This document shows positions 17,003-26,181 of a stretch of 64,000 nucleotides of DNA, in pieces. The notes beneath the pieces were generated by a model, which saw only the letters and a list, made by a program, of their open reading frames with translations, made no database searches and was not told the DNA's origin. The position numbers were made by a program, and so were the translations under genes. The DNA is from UPXZ01 sp964345395. GTDB lineage: Bacteria; Bacteroidota; Bacteroidia; Bacteroidales; Paludibacteraceae. Every line of letters begins with the position of its first letter. Positions within the stretch are counted from its first letter, which is position 1. The stretch lies in the NCBI GenBank assembly GCA_964345395.1, contig CAYFRA010000003.1:1-64000 (forward strand), written 5' to 3'.

Positions 17003-18556
17003 CTATTTTTTTGCTACAATTTTTCTAAAAAGATTTTTCATATTCACTTTTTCATCAATAATAGCGTTTAATTCACTAATTTTTACACGCTCTTGCTCCA
17101 TACTATCTCTGTGTCGTATCGTTACTGTGTCATCATCGGCAGTTTGATGATCAACCGTTATGCAAAATGGAGTACCAATTGCATCTTGACGACGATAACG
17201 TTTTCCGATACTATCTTTTTCGTCGTAAGCACATTTGAAACTAAATTTTAGTTCGTCCATAATCTCACGTGCTTTCTCAGGTAAACCATCTTTTCTAAGC
17301 AAAGGCAAAATAGCAACTTTTACAGGGCTTAATATTGGAGGGAGTTTCAAAACAACACGGCTATCGCCACCTTCTAACACCTCTTCTTCATAAGAACCGC
17401 TAAGTATAGAAAGGAACATACGGTCAACACCTATGGAAGTTTCGACTACATAGGGGACGTAGGATTCGTTTAATTCGGGATCAAAGTATTTGATGTTCTT
17501 TCCAGAAAATTTCTCATGTTGCGACAAGTCAAAGTCTGTGCGTGAGTGAATACCTTCAACTTCTTTAAATCCAAATGGCATCTCAAACTCAATATCAGTT
17601 GCAGCGTTGGCGTAGTGAGCTAACTTATCGTGATCGTGGAAACGATATTTATCATTGCCTAATCCCAAAGCTTGATGCCAACGGAGTCTAAATTCCTTCC
17701 AGTGTTCATACCATTTCATCTCATCGCCCGGACGAACAAAAAACTGCATCTCCATTTGCTCAAACTCTCGCATACGGAAAATAAACTGACGTGCTACAAT
17801 CTCATTGCGAAAAGCCTTTCCAATTTGTGCAATTCCAAAGGGGATTCTCATTCGCCCAGTTTTCTGTACATTCAGATAGTTTACAAATATTCCTTGAGCC
17901 GTTTCGGGGCGAAGATACACTTTCATTGAAGCATCAGCAGAAGCTCCCATTTCAGTTGAAAACATCAAATTGAATTGGCGAACATCAGTCCAGTTACGAG
18001 TTCCGCTAATAGGACAAGCTATTTCGTAATCTTCAATAATTGCCTTCAATTCAGCAAAATTCTCTTCGTTTAATGCTTTTACAAATCGTGCATGTATCTC
18101 ATCTCTAACAGTCTGATTCTCTACAACTCGTGCGTTTGTTTGGCGATACATTGTTTCGTCAAATGATTCACCAAAGCGTTTTGCCGCCTTCTCTATCTCT
18201 TTATTGATTTTATCATCATATTTGGCAAGCAGTTCCTCAATCAACACATCTGCACGATAGCGTTTTTTACTATCCTTATTGTCAATCAAAGGATCATTAA
18301 ACGCATCTACGTGTCCAGACGCTTTCCAAATAGTTGGATGCATAAAAATGGCTGAATCAATTCCGACAATATTTTCATTGAGCAGAACCATGCTATCCCA
18401 CCAATATTTCTTCAAATTATTTTTTAATTCAACTCCATTTTGCCCATAATCATAAACAGCACCAAGACCATCATAAATTTCACTTGACGGAAATACAAAA
18501 CCATACTCTTTGGAATGAGCAATTATTTTTTTAAAAACATCACTTTGTGAAGCCAT
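17003..18556 (-). CDS. glyS: Glycyl-tRNA synthetase (single-chain, dimeric type)
   Basis: 517 aa class II synthetase of the homodimeric (GlyQS, eukaryote-like) form. Signatures are FVFPSSEIYDGLGAVYDYG at the N-terminus, YLRPETAQGIFVNYLNV and IPFGIAQIGKAFRNEI (motif 2 region), ETSIGVDRMFLSIL (motif 3) and a C-terminal anticodon-binding domain with RRQDAIGTPFCITVD. The charged stretch at about residues 100-160 is the normal insertion. It has its own promoter and terminator. Confidence 0.96.
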   Translation of the reverse strand: MASQSDVFKKIIAHSKEYGFVFPSSEIYDGLGAVYDYGQNGVELKNNLKKYWWDSMVLLNENIVGIDSAIFMHPTIWKASGHVDAFNDPLIDNKDSKKRYRADVLIEELLAKYDDKINKEIEKAAKRFGESFDETMYRQTNARVVENQTVRDEIHARFVKALNEENFAELKAIIEDYEIACPISGTRNWTDVRQFNLMFSTEMGASADASMKVYLRPETAQGIFVNYLNVQKTGRMRIPFGIAQIGKAFRNEIVARQFIFRMREFEQMEMQFFVRPGDEMKWYEHWKEFRLRWHQALGLGNDKYRFHDHDKLAHYANAATDIEFEMPFGFKEVEGIHSRTDFDLSQHEKFSGKNIKYFDPELNESYVPYVVETSIGVDRMFLSILSGSYEEEVLEGGDSRVVLKLPPILSPVKVAILPLLRKDGLPEKAREIMDELKFSFKCAYDEKDSIGKRYRRQDAIGTPFCITVDHQTADDDTVTIRHRDSMEQERVKISELNAIIDEKVNMKNLFRKIVAKK

Positions 18557-18667
18557 AATTTATTTAAGTAAAAACCCACATTTAAATGGGTAAATTAATA
18601 ATTAACAAGTTCAAAAGCAATTATGAATAGATAAATACAATTCATAATGCATTTTAGAAAAGTAGTG

Positions 18668-18675
18668 CAAAGATA
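18668..18675 (-). promoter_or_regulatory. -7 element of glyS (TATCTTTG)
   Basis: Minus-strand TAnnTTTG match about 110 nt upstream of the glyS ATG, giving a leader of about 100 nt. Confidence 0.45.
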
Positions 18676-18742
18676 CAAAATATTATTGATTTATAGTGAT
18701 TTAGAAAGTGTGTGAACGTTTTTTTTCAGGAATTAATAAAAA

Positions 18743-18768
18743 AAGGGGCGACACTATCGTCGCCCCTT
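18743..18768 (-). terminator. Terminator of the T9SS operon (after gldN)
   Basis: GC-rich stem GGGGCGAC (18745-18752) / GTCGCCCC (18759-18766) with a 6-nt loop. On the minus strand it is followed by TTTTTTTTATT. It is the strongest intrinsic terminator in the window and lies about 30 nt past the gldN stop. Confidence 0.9.
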
Positions 18769-18796
18769 AAACCAATTGATTATAACCCCATATCAA

Positions 18797-19699
18797 TTAG
18801 TTTTCCCATAAATCTTGTTCAATATTCATCAGTTCAGTTTCAATGCGTTTTTGCTCAGCTTTAAGTACATTTTCATCAACCGAATATTCCAAGAGCATAC
18901 GGCTATACATATTGCTATCGCCCAATAAATAGCTTGAATAAAGTTTTTGAGAGAAAAAATCATCGAATGTCATTTTCTGACTATTGTTGCCGTCTGGTAT
19001 TATCAAGTGCTTCATTAAGAAAGGTCTTAGCTCGTCGAATGAGAACCAACAAAGCACCGAATTTCTGAAATAAGCCATTGAGTCATTGCTCACCATATTA
19101 TCTGGGTGTAGTGCATACATTGGTGCAATGGCTATAATTTTAGAGTAAAGTCTTGACGTATGGGTGTCAAAAAATATAACTTCTTGAATTAAAAACTTTA
19201 GTTGATTCCGAACATAACGCATATATTGATCAGGGTTGATACTGCGTTCTTCGGTAATTGGATCAACTTGAATTAAGTTGTTATCCATAATCTCATCATA
19301 AGCAAATATACGTGACAGCTCGTCACCATTAAGCAAATTATCAAACTCTGGTTTGATGTCGCGCGGATTTCGAGCATATACATTGATTCCACCTACAACT
19401 GCATTGAGCATCACCCTGAAAAGGCTTTGATGCTGGTTGGATGGGCGAGTTGGAAAATAGAGTTGAAAGTTTTGCTTATCGCGCATATCAATTACCCTAT
19501 ACACCACTCTCGACCAAGTGATATCTTCAGCGCGGTGCTTAATCACAGCGATAGTATCTGCCAATGCATCTAACTCTGTAGTGTGCAAGTTAATATTGCC
19601 GATATCATCAAAGAATGATTGGTACGTCTCTTGGGCTTTTATGTTATTTCCAATAAAAAATAGTCCCAAAAAACTTATTATTAAGATCTGTTTTTTCAT
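18797..19699 (-). CDS. gldN: Type IX secretion system protein GldN/PorN
   Basis: 300 aa periplasmic protein. The signal peptide ends NIKA|QETYQ. The mature part matches the GldN/PorN family: the order of the neighbours, the size, and segments such as ITWSRVVYRVIDMRDKQN and NPDQYMRYVRNQLKFLIQEVIFFDTHTSRLYSKIIAIAP. In the known machine PorN forms rings with the lipoprotein PorK under the outer membrane. It is the last gene of porP-gldK-gldL-gldM-gldN. Confidence 0.93.
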   Translation of the reverse strand: MKKQILIISFLGLFFIGNNIKAQETYQSFFDDIGNINLHTTELDALADTIAVIKHRAEDITWSRVVYRVIDMRDKQNFQLYFPTRPSNQHQSLFRVMLNAVVGGINVYARNPRDIKPEFDNLLNGDELSRIFAYDEIMDNNLIQVDPITEERSINPDQYMRYVRNQLKFLIQEVIFFDTHTSRLYSKIIAIAPMYALHPDNMVSNDSMAYFRNSVLCWFSFDELRPFLMKHLIIPDGNNSQKMTFDDFFSQKLYSSYLLGDSNMYSRMLLEYSVDENVLKAEQKRIETELMNIEQDLWEN

Positions 19700-19742
19700 T
19701 TTTATTTTATTTTTTCTGAAATCAATATAAAATGAATATTGT

Positions 19743-21269
19743 TTAAATTTCTACTTGAATTACACCTAAGCTTCTTTGTTTCCCGTCGGGTCCCACTGCT
19801 TGTATGTTTTTAAATGTAACAATGTCTCCCCCTTCAAGCTGGTCTATATCAGTTTTATGTCTCGAAGTTAATTGCCCGCTATTGCTGGTCGAAGCACCAA
19901 AAATTGAGAGTTGTAGGAAAGAGGTAACATCAAATTTTGCTTCTACTAAGGCGTCTTCACCATAACTTGCAACAATTCGTGCTGATTGGAGCTGTCGTTT
20001 CGAAATACGCCCTTCTCGAATAATGCGTGGCACACCGCCTGCATCTGTATATTGCAAATATGCAATGGGGTCAGGGAGATATCTTACTCTGAAAACACTG
20101 CTTCCCATTGCTTGTTCTCTCCCTTCTACAAGTGCTGATACAATGATTGTTATTTCGTTATCGCGAGTAGCTCGAACTAAAAAGTTACCATCTGAGACTT
20201 TCTTCGCTGTGCCGCCATCTACTTTGACATGAACATTTTCGGCAGCAATACCTGGTACAGATACACTAAACCGATTGTCTATTCCTAAATAAACAACATT
20301 CAAGTCTTCGTTTGAGATGGTTGCTGTGGGTTTTCCAACTGTATATTCTTCAGTAAATGGATAGGATAGCGTACCCCCATTATTGTCGGGCATACGAATT
20401 ACTCCTGAATATTTGAAGGTACCGGTTTGTGATGCTACAAACTCATATCGACCAAACTTATTATCCCCGGCAATAGGAATGCGAGTGTTATTTACAAAAT
20501 ATTCATATTGGCGTGTAGAGTCTGTTGCTGCTAAAATAATATCGGCACTATATTTTCCACCTTGAATAATATAACGTGAATTGGGAACAACAAACGCTTT
20601 AACTTGATTGACACGAAAGTCATCAAAGTCAGTTCTTGATTTGAGATATTGAACAGCTTCAGCTTCGGCAGAACGTATGTCTGCTTGATATTTAGTGAGC
20701 ATCGTTATCGTAGCCGATACAGGCATTGATTCAAACAGGCGGGTTTCCCATGATGATCCACCTGTGGAGAACATGGTGTCATACATATCAGCTTTTGACG
20801 GGTTTATTTGTTTTAAAAACTCACGATATTCATCCATGTTTTTTCTTAGTATCGCTCCGTTTCGCTTTGTCAAAGCATATTCTCCTGCTGCATCTATATT
20901 TTCGCGTGAGATGATTTTTACAGCATTTTTATCTGCTTTTTTGCCATCTGCAATTTTAAGAATTTCATATTTAAATTCTTTGATATATTCATAAAATTCA
21001 TCCGATTTTTGTTTGACAACATTAGCTTGATCGAGCCACTCTTTCACTTTCGATTCATTTTTTTCGTACATAAATTGAAAGTCGTCATAAAGAGCAGCAT
21101 TTCGCTTGTCGGATGATGAGATAGATTCTCGAAGTCCTCCATCCACCATTGAAAATCCATCAAGTATTTCGCTCGATACATTCAATGCCAACATAGCAGT
21201 AAGAACGAGGTACATCATACCAATCATTCGTTGCCGCGGGGTTTCTGGACAGTTTTTTGCTCCACTCAT
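19743..21269 (-). CDS. gldM: Type IX secretion system motor protein GldM/PorM
   Basis: 508 aa. The N-terminus MSGAKNCPETPRQRMIGMMY leads into a single membrane helix (about residues 15-35, LVLTAMLALNVSS), then a long periplasmic part with a helical first domain and beta-rich repeats (for example FRVRYLPDPIAYLQYTDAGG). Known family role: GldM dimers cross the periplasm and couple the inner-membrane motor with GldL to the PorK/N ring. It lies 43 nt before gldN and about 69 nt after gldL on the same strand. Confidence 0.95.
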   Translation of the reverse strand: MSGAKNCPETPRQRMIGMMYLVLTAMLALNVSSEILDGFSMVDGGLRESISSSDKRNAALYDDFQFMYEKNESKVKEWLDQANVVKQKSDEFYEYIKEFKYEILKIADGKKADKNAVKIISRENIDAAGEYALTKRNGAILRKNMDEYREFLKQINPSKADMYDTMFSTGGSSWETRLFESMPVSATITMLTKYQADIRSAEAEAVQYLKSRTDFDDFRVNQVKAFVVPNSRYIIQGGKYSADIILAATDSTRQYEYFVNNTRIPIAGDNKFGRYEFVASQTGTFKYSGVIRMPDNNGGTLSYPFTEEYTVGKPTATISNEDLNVVYLGIDNRFSVSVPGIAAENVHVKVDGGTAKKVSDGNFLVRATRDNEITIIVSALVEGREQAMGSSVFRVRYLPDPIAYLQYTDAGGVPRIIREGRISKRQLQSARIVASYGEDALVEAKFDVTSFLQLSIFGASTSNSGQLTSRHKTDIDQLEGGDIVTFKNIQAVGPDGKQRSLGVIQVEI

Positions 21270-21338
21270 AACTTTATCTTGGTTTTCTTCTGTTTTTTGA
21301 TGAAGAAAAAGTGATTTTTAAATTTTAATTGAAAAAAA

Positions 21339-22454
21339 TTAGCTTAATGCATTTAGCATATTGCCATAAATATTGTTCAAATCCTCTACTTGACGCGTAA
21401 GTTTACGCGTAGCATCATGATAGCGTTGACTCTCAATTTGAGATATATTGGCAGCTTCTTTCATTTTGCCCATATCGTTTGCAAAACTATCGATTTGTTC
21501 AGAGGCTCTCCGTATCGCTTCAGCTTGCTGATTCAGCCTTTCAGTCTGTTCGTTTAGGTGTTTAAGCTGAATTTCATAAATAGAATTGATGCTTGATATG
21601 CTACTATTCACTGTCCCTATTTTTTCAGAATAATTTTGTGTGCTATTTACCACTTGACCCATCTCTGAATTGACATTTTCATAAGCTTCAGCTAATATTC
21701 TTGCTGTATTATTCAGTTTTTCTTGGGATTCAGCAAAGTTACCTGCAACATTTGAAGCCGATTCTATTTTTTCAGCAAAGTCATTTGCTGCTAAAGCTAC
21801 ATTAGCTAATTTTTGAAGATTTTCAGCTGTTATGCTCAGGTTTTTTATCCCTTCACTCAAGCTTACAACATCCTCTTCACTTAGTGCATTTGGCAATTGG
21901 ATACTCCCGCCACCAACTTGGGTTTCAGTCCTTTCAGATGGTGTATATTCACCAACATCCGCAGCATGAGGATAAGAAGCTCCGCCTCCGCCACCACCTA
22001 TATATACAACGCCGCCACCACCGCCAACGATACCGCCACCACCGCCGACTCCACTGCCACTTGCATGTGTTTGAGGTGAGTCAGATGACGTTTCGCTAAG
22101 CTCACTTCCTTGATTTTGCATCGGAGGAAAAAAAGCAGTTTGCACACCACCAGCTACCGCACTTGATATTGAAGTAGCATCTAATCTATCATCGGTTTCA
22201 GCTTTGAAGTTGAAAATTCTGCTCCAATCAAACTCTCTGTATGGCTTGTCAAATATCCCCAATGCAAAAATTAGAGATTCAACACTCATACCGATACCAA
22301 GCATATAATTTCCGAGTGGCAAATGTAAAATTTTGAACATAGCACCCATAATTACAATAGATGCACCTAAGCTATAAGCGGCAGAAACAATGCGGCGACC
22401 AGTATAAGAGTTCCACCATTTATAAAATTTGCTGTTTGGCTTATTTAGTTTCAT
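21339..22454 (-). CDS. gldL: Type IX secretion system motor protein GldL/PorL with glycine-rich insert
   Basis: 371 aa. Two membrane helices lie at about residues 25-45 and 50-68. An acidic residue (Glu59, in GMSVESLIFALG) sits in the second helix, where the family carries the glutamate needed for proton-driven motion. Residues 132-160 form a glycine-rich run (GSGVGGGGGIVGGGGG and similar). Residues 190-371 are a long coiled coil (SLSEGIKNLSITAENLQKLA onward). Flavobacterium GldL is about 215 aa and Porphyromonas PorL about 309 aa, so this form is long. It lies between gldK and gldM. Confidence 0.94.
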   Translation of the reverse strand: MKLNKPNSKFYKWWNSYTGRRIVSAAYSLGASIVIMGAMFKILHLPLGNYMLGIGMSVESLIFALGIFDKPYREFDWSRIFNFKAETDDRLDATSISSAVAGGVQTAFFPPMQNQGSELSETSSDSPQTHASGSGVGGGGGIVGGGGGVVYIGGGGGGASYPHAADVGEYTPSERTETQVGGGSIQLPNALSEEDVVSLSEGIKNLSITAENLQKLANVALAANDFAEKIESASNVAGNFAESQEKLNNTARILAEAYENVNSEMGQVVNSTQNYSEKIGTVNSSISSINSIYEIQLKHLNEQTERLNQQAEAIRRASEQIDSFANDMGKMKEAANISQIESQRYHDATRKLTRQVEDLNNIYGNMLNALS

Positions 22455-22512
22455 ATTAATGTTTGAATATAATGTCTTTTTCTTTTAATGTGCTAATAAT
22501 GTAGATAAACTA

Positions 22513-23880
22513 TTATTCACCGGTATAAAATCTAACACATCTAAATCCGATATATGGACGACTTTCGTCTTGATATTGATAAGTTTTTACACCACATTGC
22601 AAATAGTATGCGACATCTTTCCAAGAGCCACCTTTTACTACTTTACGCTTCAATATTTGAGGATCTTCATTTTTTGCATTGTACTGATAAGTTGGATTAA
22701 TTTCTGAAAGAATTGCATTGCTTGATGGGTTGTAGGTGCTTGATGTCCATTCAGCAACATTACCTGCCATATCATATAATCCATAATTATTGGGTGGAAA
22801 TGATGCCACCTTCATAGTTGCAGAACCATTGTCATCAGCAAATCCAGCTCTTGATGGTTTGAAATTTGCTAAATAACAACCTTTCGAATCGCGAACGTAT
22901 TCTCCACCCCAAGGATAAAGTGCTAATTCTCGTCCACCACGAGCCGCATATTCCCATTCAGCTTCAGTTGGCAAACGGTACTCTTCACCTTGCACCAAAT
23001 CTGTTCCGTAATACAGTTTTGTTCTCCAATTGGTAAACGCAACAGCTTGTTCCCAAGTAACTCCAACAACAGGATATTGAGCAAAAGCTCCGTGTGAAAA
23101 ATATGTTTTCATTTTTGGATCGTTGTAAGTATATTGAAAATCAGACATCCAGGCAGTTGTATCAGGATACACATTGACAATCTTCGATTGGAAAAAATCA
23201 TTTCTCGAACGCAGTTGTCGGTTGATTGTAATATTTTGCACTATTCCATTATCATCAATAAACCCACTGTCAATTCTGACTTGAGCATTTTCGGGGTATT
23301 TTCCTGTTTGAAGATTTATTTTATTGGCTGGCAGAGATGCTTGTTGATAGTCATACCAGCGATATTTATATCTTAGTTTACTTGGGTCTAACTCTTTTTT
23401 CCCGTCAAGCGTCATCTCATCTGGATAATACAAGTCATTAAGAATATCTTGAATCTCCTCATCTTTCGAGTTCCAAGGTATTTTTGATTTCCAATTGATT
23501 AAAGCATCTTCGGGAGTAGCTTCATCAAAGTCTCCTTTTAGAGGTTTGCGATACTCATCACGTCCATTCACAATAAGCATCCTGAGTGCTATCGAATCGC
23601 GAACATAATTGATGAATTGGTGATATTGATCATTTGTAATCTCTGTTTCATCCATCCAAAAAGAGTTTAATGTTACTTTTCTGGGCTGCTCTGGCACATC
23701 GCCAAATATAGAGATCTCATTTGCTCCCATCATAAAAGATCCACCTTTAATATAAACCATTCCATAAGGGTTTGCATCACGAAAAGAGCCCTTATTCCCT
23801 ACTCCAACTAATTCGCCCATTGGCTTATTACAAGCTGTGAGTAGCAGGATTATTGATAATGTTGATAATAGTTTTTTCAT
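22513..23880 (-). CDS. gldK: Type IX secretion system lipoprotein GldK/PorK
   Basis: 455 aa from the ATG at 23880; an in-frame TTG two codons earlier is ignored. The signal peptide MKKLLSTLSIILLLTACNK has lipobox LTAC. The body has the formylglycine-generating-enzyme (SUMF1-like) fold of GldK: GGSFMMGANE near residue 50, FWMDETEITNDQYHQFINYV, YRLPTEAEWEYAARGG, LYDMAGNVAEWTSSTY and YIGFRCVRF. It is presumed not to be an enzyme but the outer-membrane ring component with PorN. It follows porP by 94 nt. Confidence 0.95.
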   Translation of the reverse strand: MKKLLSTLSIILLLTACNKPMGELVGVGNKGSFRDANPYGMVYIKGGSFMMGANEISIFGDVPEQPRKVTLNSFWMDETEITNDQYHQFINYVRDSIALRMLIVNGRDEYRKPLKGDFDEATPEDALINWKSKIPWNSKDEEIQDILNDLYYPDEMTLDGKKELDPSKLRYKYRWYDYQQASLPANKINLQTGKYPENAQVRIDSGFIDDNGIVQNITINRQLRSRNDFFQSKIVNVYPDTTAWMSDFQYTYNDPKMKTYFSHGAFAQYPVVGVTWEQAVAFTNWRTKLYYGTDLVQGEEYRLPTEAEWEYAARGGRELALYPWGGEYVRDSKGCYLANFKPSRAGFADDNGSATMKVASFPPNNYGLYDMAGNVAEWTSSTYNPSSNAILSEINPTYQYNAKNEDPQILKRKVVKGGSWKDVAYYLQCGVKTYQYQDESRPYIGFRCVRFYTGE

Positions 23881-23974
23881 AACCAATTGATAGTATAAAC
23901 TTCATAATTGTAATTACAGATTCTACATCTGTCAGACTGCTTGAAACGAACAGTTCATCTTAATAACTGATTTT

Positions 23975-24988
23975 TTACAATATTCTTATACTTTTATATC
24001 TGTTTTTGTTATTATTTGTATCGAAAAGAAAATTATACGAGATAAATACTTCATGCGAACCACTACTTGCTCGTATCATTTTGCTTGTAGGCAAATCATA
24101 AGCATAACCTAAGCTCAACCCATTCATTAGCTGAGTTCCTACAAAAACAATTGCTGAATCAAGTATACGATATGAAAGCCCTCCCCAAAGCTTTTTATCA
24201 TACTCAATTCTACTTGAAATATCTGCCTGAAAACTTAAAAAATCTGTTTTTATCAAGCTATTTGATCTTAACAACCATTTAGGGTCACCCAGCACTTGAT
24301 CATATCCGCCCACTGCATAAAGAACATTTCGGATATTAAATTCTGTTTTATCATCATTTAATAAAATTTTTGGCGTATTCAAGTGCAGATATGAGATTCC
24401 AAGATGCAGCTTTGCAGGGATAGAGTAAAAAACTGCAGCTGAGAAATCAGCATTCATACCCACATCATCTACAGTAGGGATAGCAGTATCGCCCAAGAAA
24501 TCGTGAAATTCAGAATTTATATCGACATTCTTTATACTATCTGCGATGAAACCAACGCTTACAAACCCAATATCAGCCCCAATACTTGCTACTCCTTTTC
24601 CTACTTTTCTTTTATATGCATATTGAAAATGAGCAGATTGATTAGAAAAAGCACCAATTCTATCGTTCAAAAATTTGATACCCACTCCGTGACTAAGTAT
24701 CTCGCTATGTTCAAAAGGAGCATTGACATTAAAATAGGTAGTTTGTGGTGCACCAGGCATTCCAACCCATTGTATTCGATGTTGCCCTACAATATTAATC
24801 ATCCCGTCTTCCCCGATTGAAGCAGCATTAAAAGAGGCTGGATTAAACATATATTGGCTCAATTGTGCTTCAAATTGTGAGTATATAGACAATGATACGA
24901 TTAAGTGAAACACAAAAATAAGAGATAGCCTCAGAAAAGCTTTTCTTTTCTTAAACACACTTTGAATACTATATTTTACTATTCTCAT
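23975..24988 (-). CDS. porP: PorP/SprF-family outer-membrane protein of the T9SS operon
   Basis: 337 aa from the ATG at 24988; the longer frame begins at a TTG (25018) with a poor leader. The signal peptide ends SIYS|QFEAQLSQYMFNP, and FNPASFNAASIGEDG is the typical opening of PorP/SprF proteins. The rest alternates strands of a beta barrel. Family members assist or anchor T9SS cargo; the operon-linked copy is regarded as part of the core machine. It is the first gene of the operon, with a promoter and palindrome upstream. Confidence 0.93.
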   Translation of the reverse strand: MRIVKYSIQSVFKKRKAFLRLSLIFVFHLIVSLSIYSQFEAQLSQYMFNPASFNAASIGEDGMINIVGQHRIQWVGMPGAPQTTYFNVNAPFEHSEILSHGVGIKFLNDRIGAFSNQSAHFQYAYKRKVGKGVASIGADIGFVSVGFIADSIKNVDINSEFHDFLGDTAIPTVDDVGMNADFSAAVFYSIPAKLHLGISYLHLNTPKILLNDDKTEFNIRNVLYAVGGYDQVLGDPKWLLRSNSLIKTDFLSFQADISSRIEYDKKLWGGLSYRILDSAIVFVGTQLMNGLSLGYAYDLPTSKMIRASSGSHEVFISYNFLFDTNNNKNRYKSIRIL

Positions 24989-25088
24989 TTTTGAATAACA
25001 TCTTTTGTTATGAATCAATAAAAATGAACCAAACAGGTTTAGCTATAACGTGATTTACTTGTGTAAATTTGGTTTTTGCCATTTTTTT

Positions 25089-25100
25089 TGAAACGTTTCA
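25089..25100. promoter_or_regulatory. Perfect palindrome at the predicted porP start site (candidate operator)
   Basis: TGAAACGTTTCA, a 12-bp perfect palindrome. The porP -7 element ends at 25103, which puts the transcript start at about 25096, inside the palindrome. Its shape (central CG, A/T flanks) resembles LacI-family operators, but no regulator gene is adjacent. Confidence 0.45.
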
Positions 25101-25102
25101 GA

Positions 25103-25110
25103 CAAATCTA
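25103..25110 (-). promoter_or_regulatory. -7 element of the T9SS operon (TAGATTTG)
   Basis: Minus-strand TAnnTTTG match, leader about 108 nt to the porP ATG. No convincing -33 element. Confidence 0.5.
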
Positions 25111-25215
25111 CATAATAAACTATTAGAAAAGGTAAAAATTGTATTTAACAATAAATTGAAAGCAAACCTATCTATTTATGTGTCAAATTAAATAGGTTAT
25201 TAAACAAAGAAATTG

Positions 25216-25233
25216 TATTTTTGCATACTTTTG
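25216..25233 (+). promoter_or_regulatory. Two overlapping -7 elements upstream of wza
   Basis: TATTTTTG (25216-25223) and TACTTTTG (25226-25233) both fit TAnnTTTG. Start sites 10 nt apart are predicted, with a leader of about 90-100 nt. Confidence 0.5.
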
Positions 25234-25328
25234 TAATAATCAACACAAAAGATACGTTTAAAGGTGTATATTAACCACATTGGTAAAAAAGATTTTTCAA
25301 TAATTTCTTAAATTATAATCACAAAAAT

Positions 25329-26126
25329 ATGAAGAAAAAGATACGCAACTTGTATTTTGCTTTTATTTTGATTTTCTTTTTGGCTTCGTGTTCGAACGCT
25401 AAAAAGATTCCTTATCTACAAGAAGAAACATATAAATATACAATTCAAGATGAAGATATAATCATTTATGATGCAAGGATTTTACCCAACGACCTACTAA
25501 CCATAACCGTTAATGCAACAGACCGAGAAGCTGGTATTGCATTTAATCTGCTCTATCCGACAGCAAGTATAACCGGTGGAAGCACAATTGGACCTCAAGC
25601 TTTACAAAAATATTTAGTTGACAATGATGGCTATATAAACTTTCCTACAGTGGGCAAACTGTATGTTAAAAACTTAACACGTAGAGAAGCAGAAAGCTTG
25701 GTATTAGAAAAAATCAGTTCGAACTTCAAAGAAATGCCCATTGTTATTGTAAGTTTTGCAGATTATAAAGTTTCAGTAGTCGGCGAGGTTGGGCATCCAG
25801 GCACTTTTAGAGTAGAAAACGAAAAAGTAAATATCTTTCAAGCCCTTTCTTTAGCTGGTGATATGACCATATGGGGCAAAAGAGAGAATGTGAAAATAAT
25901 CAGAGAACACGGAAATGGTAAAAAAGAAATTATTCAAATAAATCTGAATGACCCCAATATCATCCATACGCCCAACTACTATCTACAACAAAACGACGTG
26001 GTTTATGTTGAACCAAACAAGGTTAAAGCTAAAAATTCTGAAATAGGCACAATGACAACTTTGTTTGTTTCGAGTGTCTCTATTGTTATTTCAATATCAA
26101 ACCTAATATTAAATATCTTAAAATAA
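25329..26126 (+). CDS. Polysaccharide export lipoprotein (Wza type)
   Basis: 265 aa. The signal peptide MKKKIRNLYFAFILIFFLASCS has lipobox LASC. The Poly_export domain follows (ILPNDLLTITVNATDREAG, VDNDGYINFPTVGKLYVKNLT), then an SLBB domain (YKVSVVGEVGHPGTFRVENEKVNIFQALSLAGD). The C-terminus is hydrophobic (TLFVSSVSIVISISNLILNIL), as in Wza relatives that span the outer membrane with a C-terminal helix. It pairs with the Wzc-type kinase 55 nt downstream. No glycosyltransferase cluster is attached, so the polymer cannot be named. Confidence 0.93.
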   Translation: MKKKIRNLYFAFILIFFLASCSNAKKIPYLQEETYKYTIQDEDIIIYDARILPNDLLTITVNATDREAGIAFNLLYPTASITGGSTIGPQALQKYLVDNDGYINFPTVGKLYVKNLTRREAESLVLEKISSNFKEMPIVIVSFADYKVSVVGEVGHPGTFRVENEKVNIFQALSLAGDMTIWGKRENVKIIREHGNGKKEIIQINLNDPNIIHTPNYYLQQNDVVYVEPNKVKAKNSEIGTMTTLFVSSVSIVISISNLILNILK

Positions 26127-26181
26127 TAAGATAATTTTGCTGTTACTTTTACATAAAAAAAACAAAATAATATAGGATAAA

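Larger units (their letters stand above)
24989..25328. promoter_or_regulatory. Divergent regulatory region between the T9SS operon and wza-wzc
   Basis: 340 nt without a gene. It holds a minus-strand -7 element for porP (25103-25110), a perfect 12-bp palindrome (25089-25100) and two overlapping plus-strand -7 elements (25216-25223 and 25226-25233) before wza. Leaders on both sides are about 100 nt long. Confidence 0.7.

Noticed and set aside
21884..22099. His/Arg-rich and Thr/Ala-rich frames opposite the GldL glycine tract
   Set aside because: Shadow frames caused by GGN repeats; gldL is certain from its operon and sequence.
18797..25018. T9SS operon as a novel system
   Set aside because: Gene order and families match the known porP-K-L-M-N core. 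Only the GldL insert and the operator candidate are unusual.
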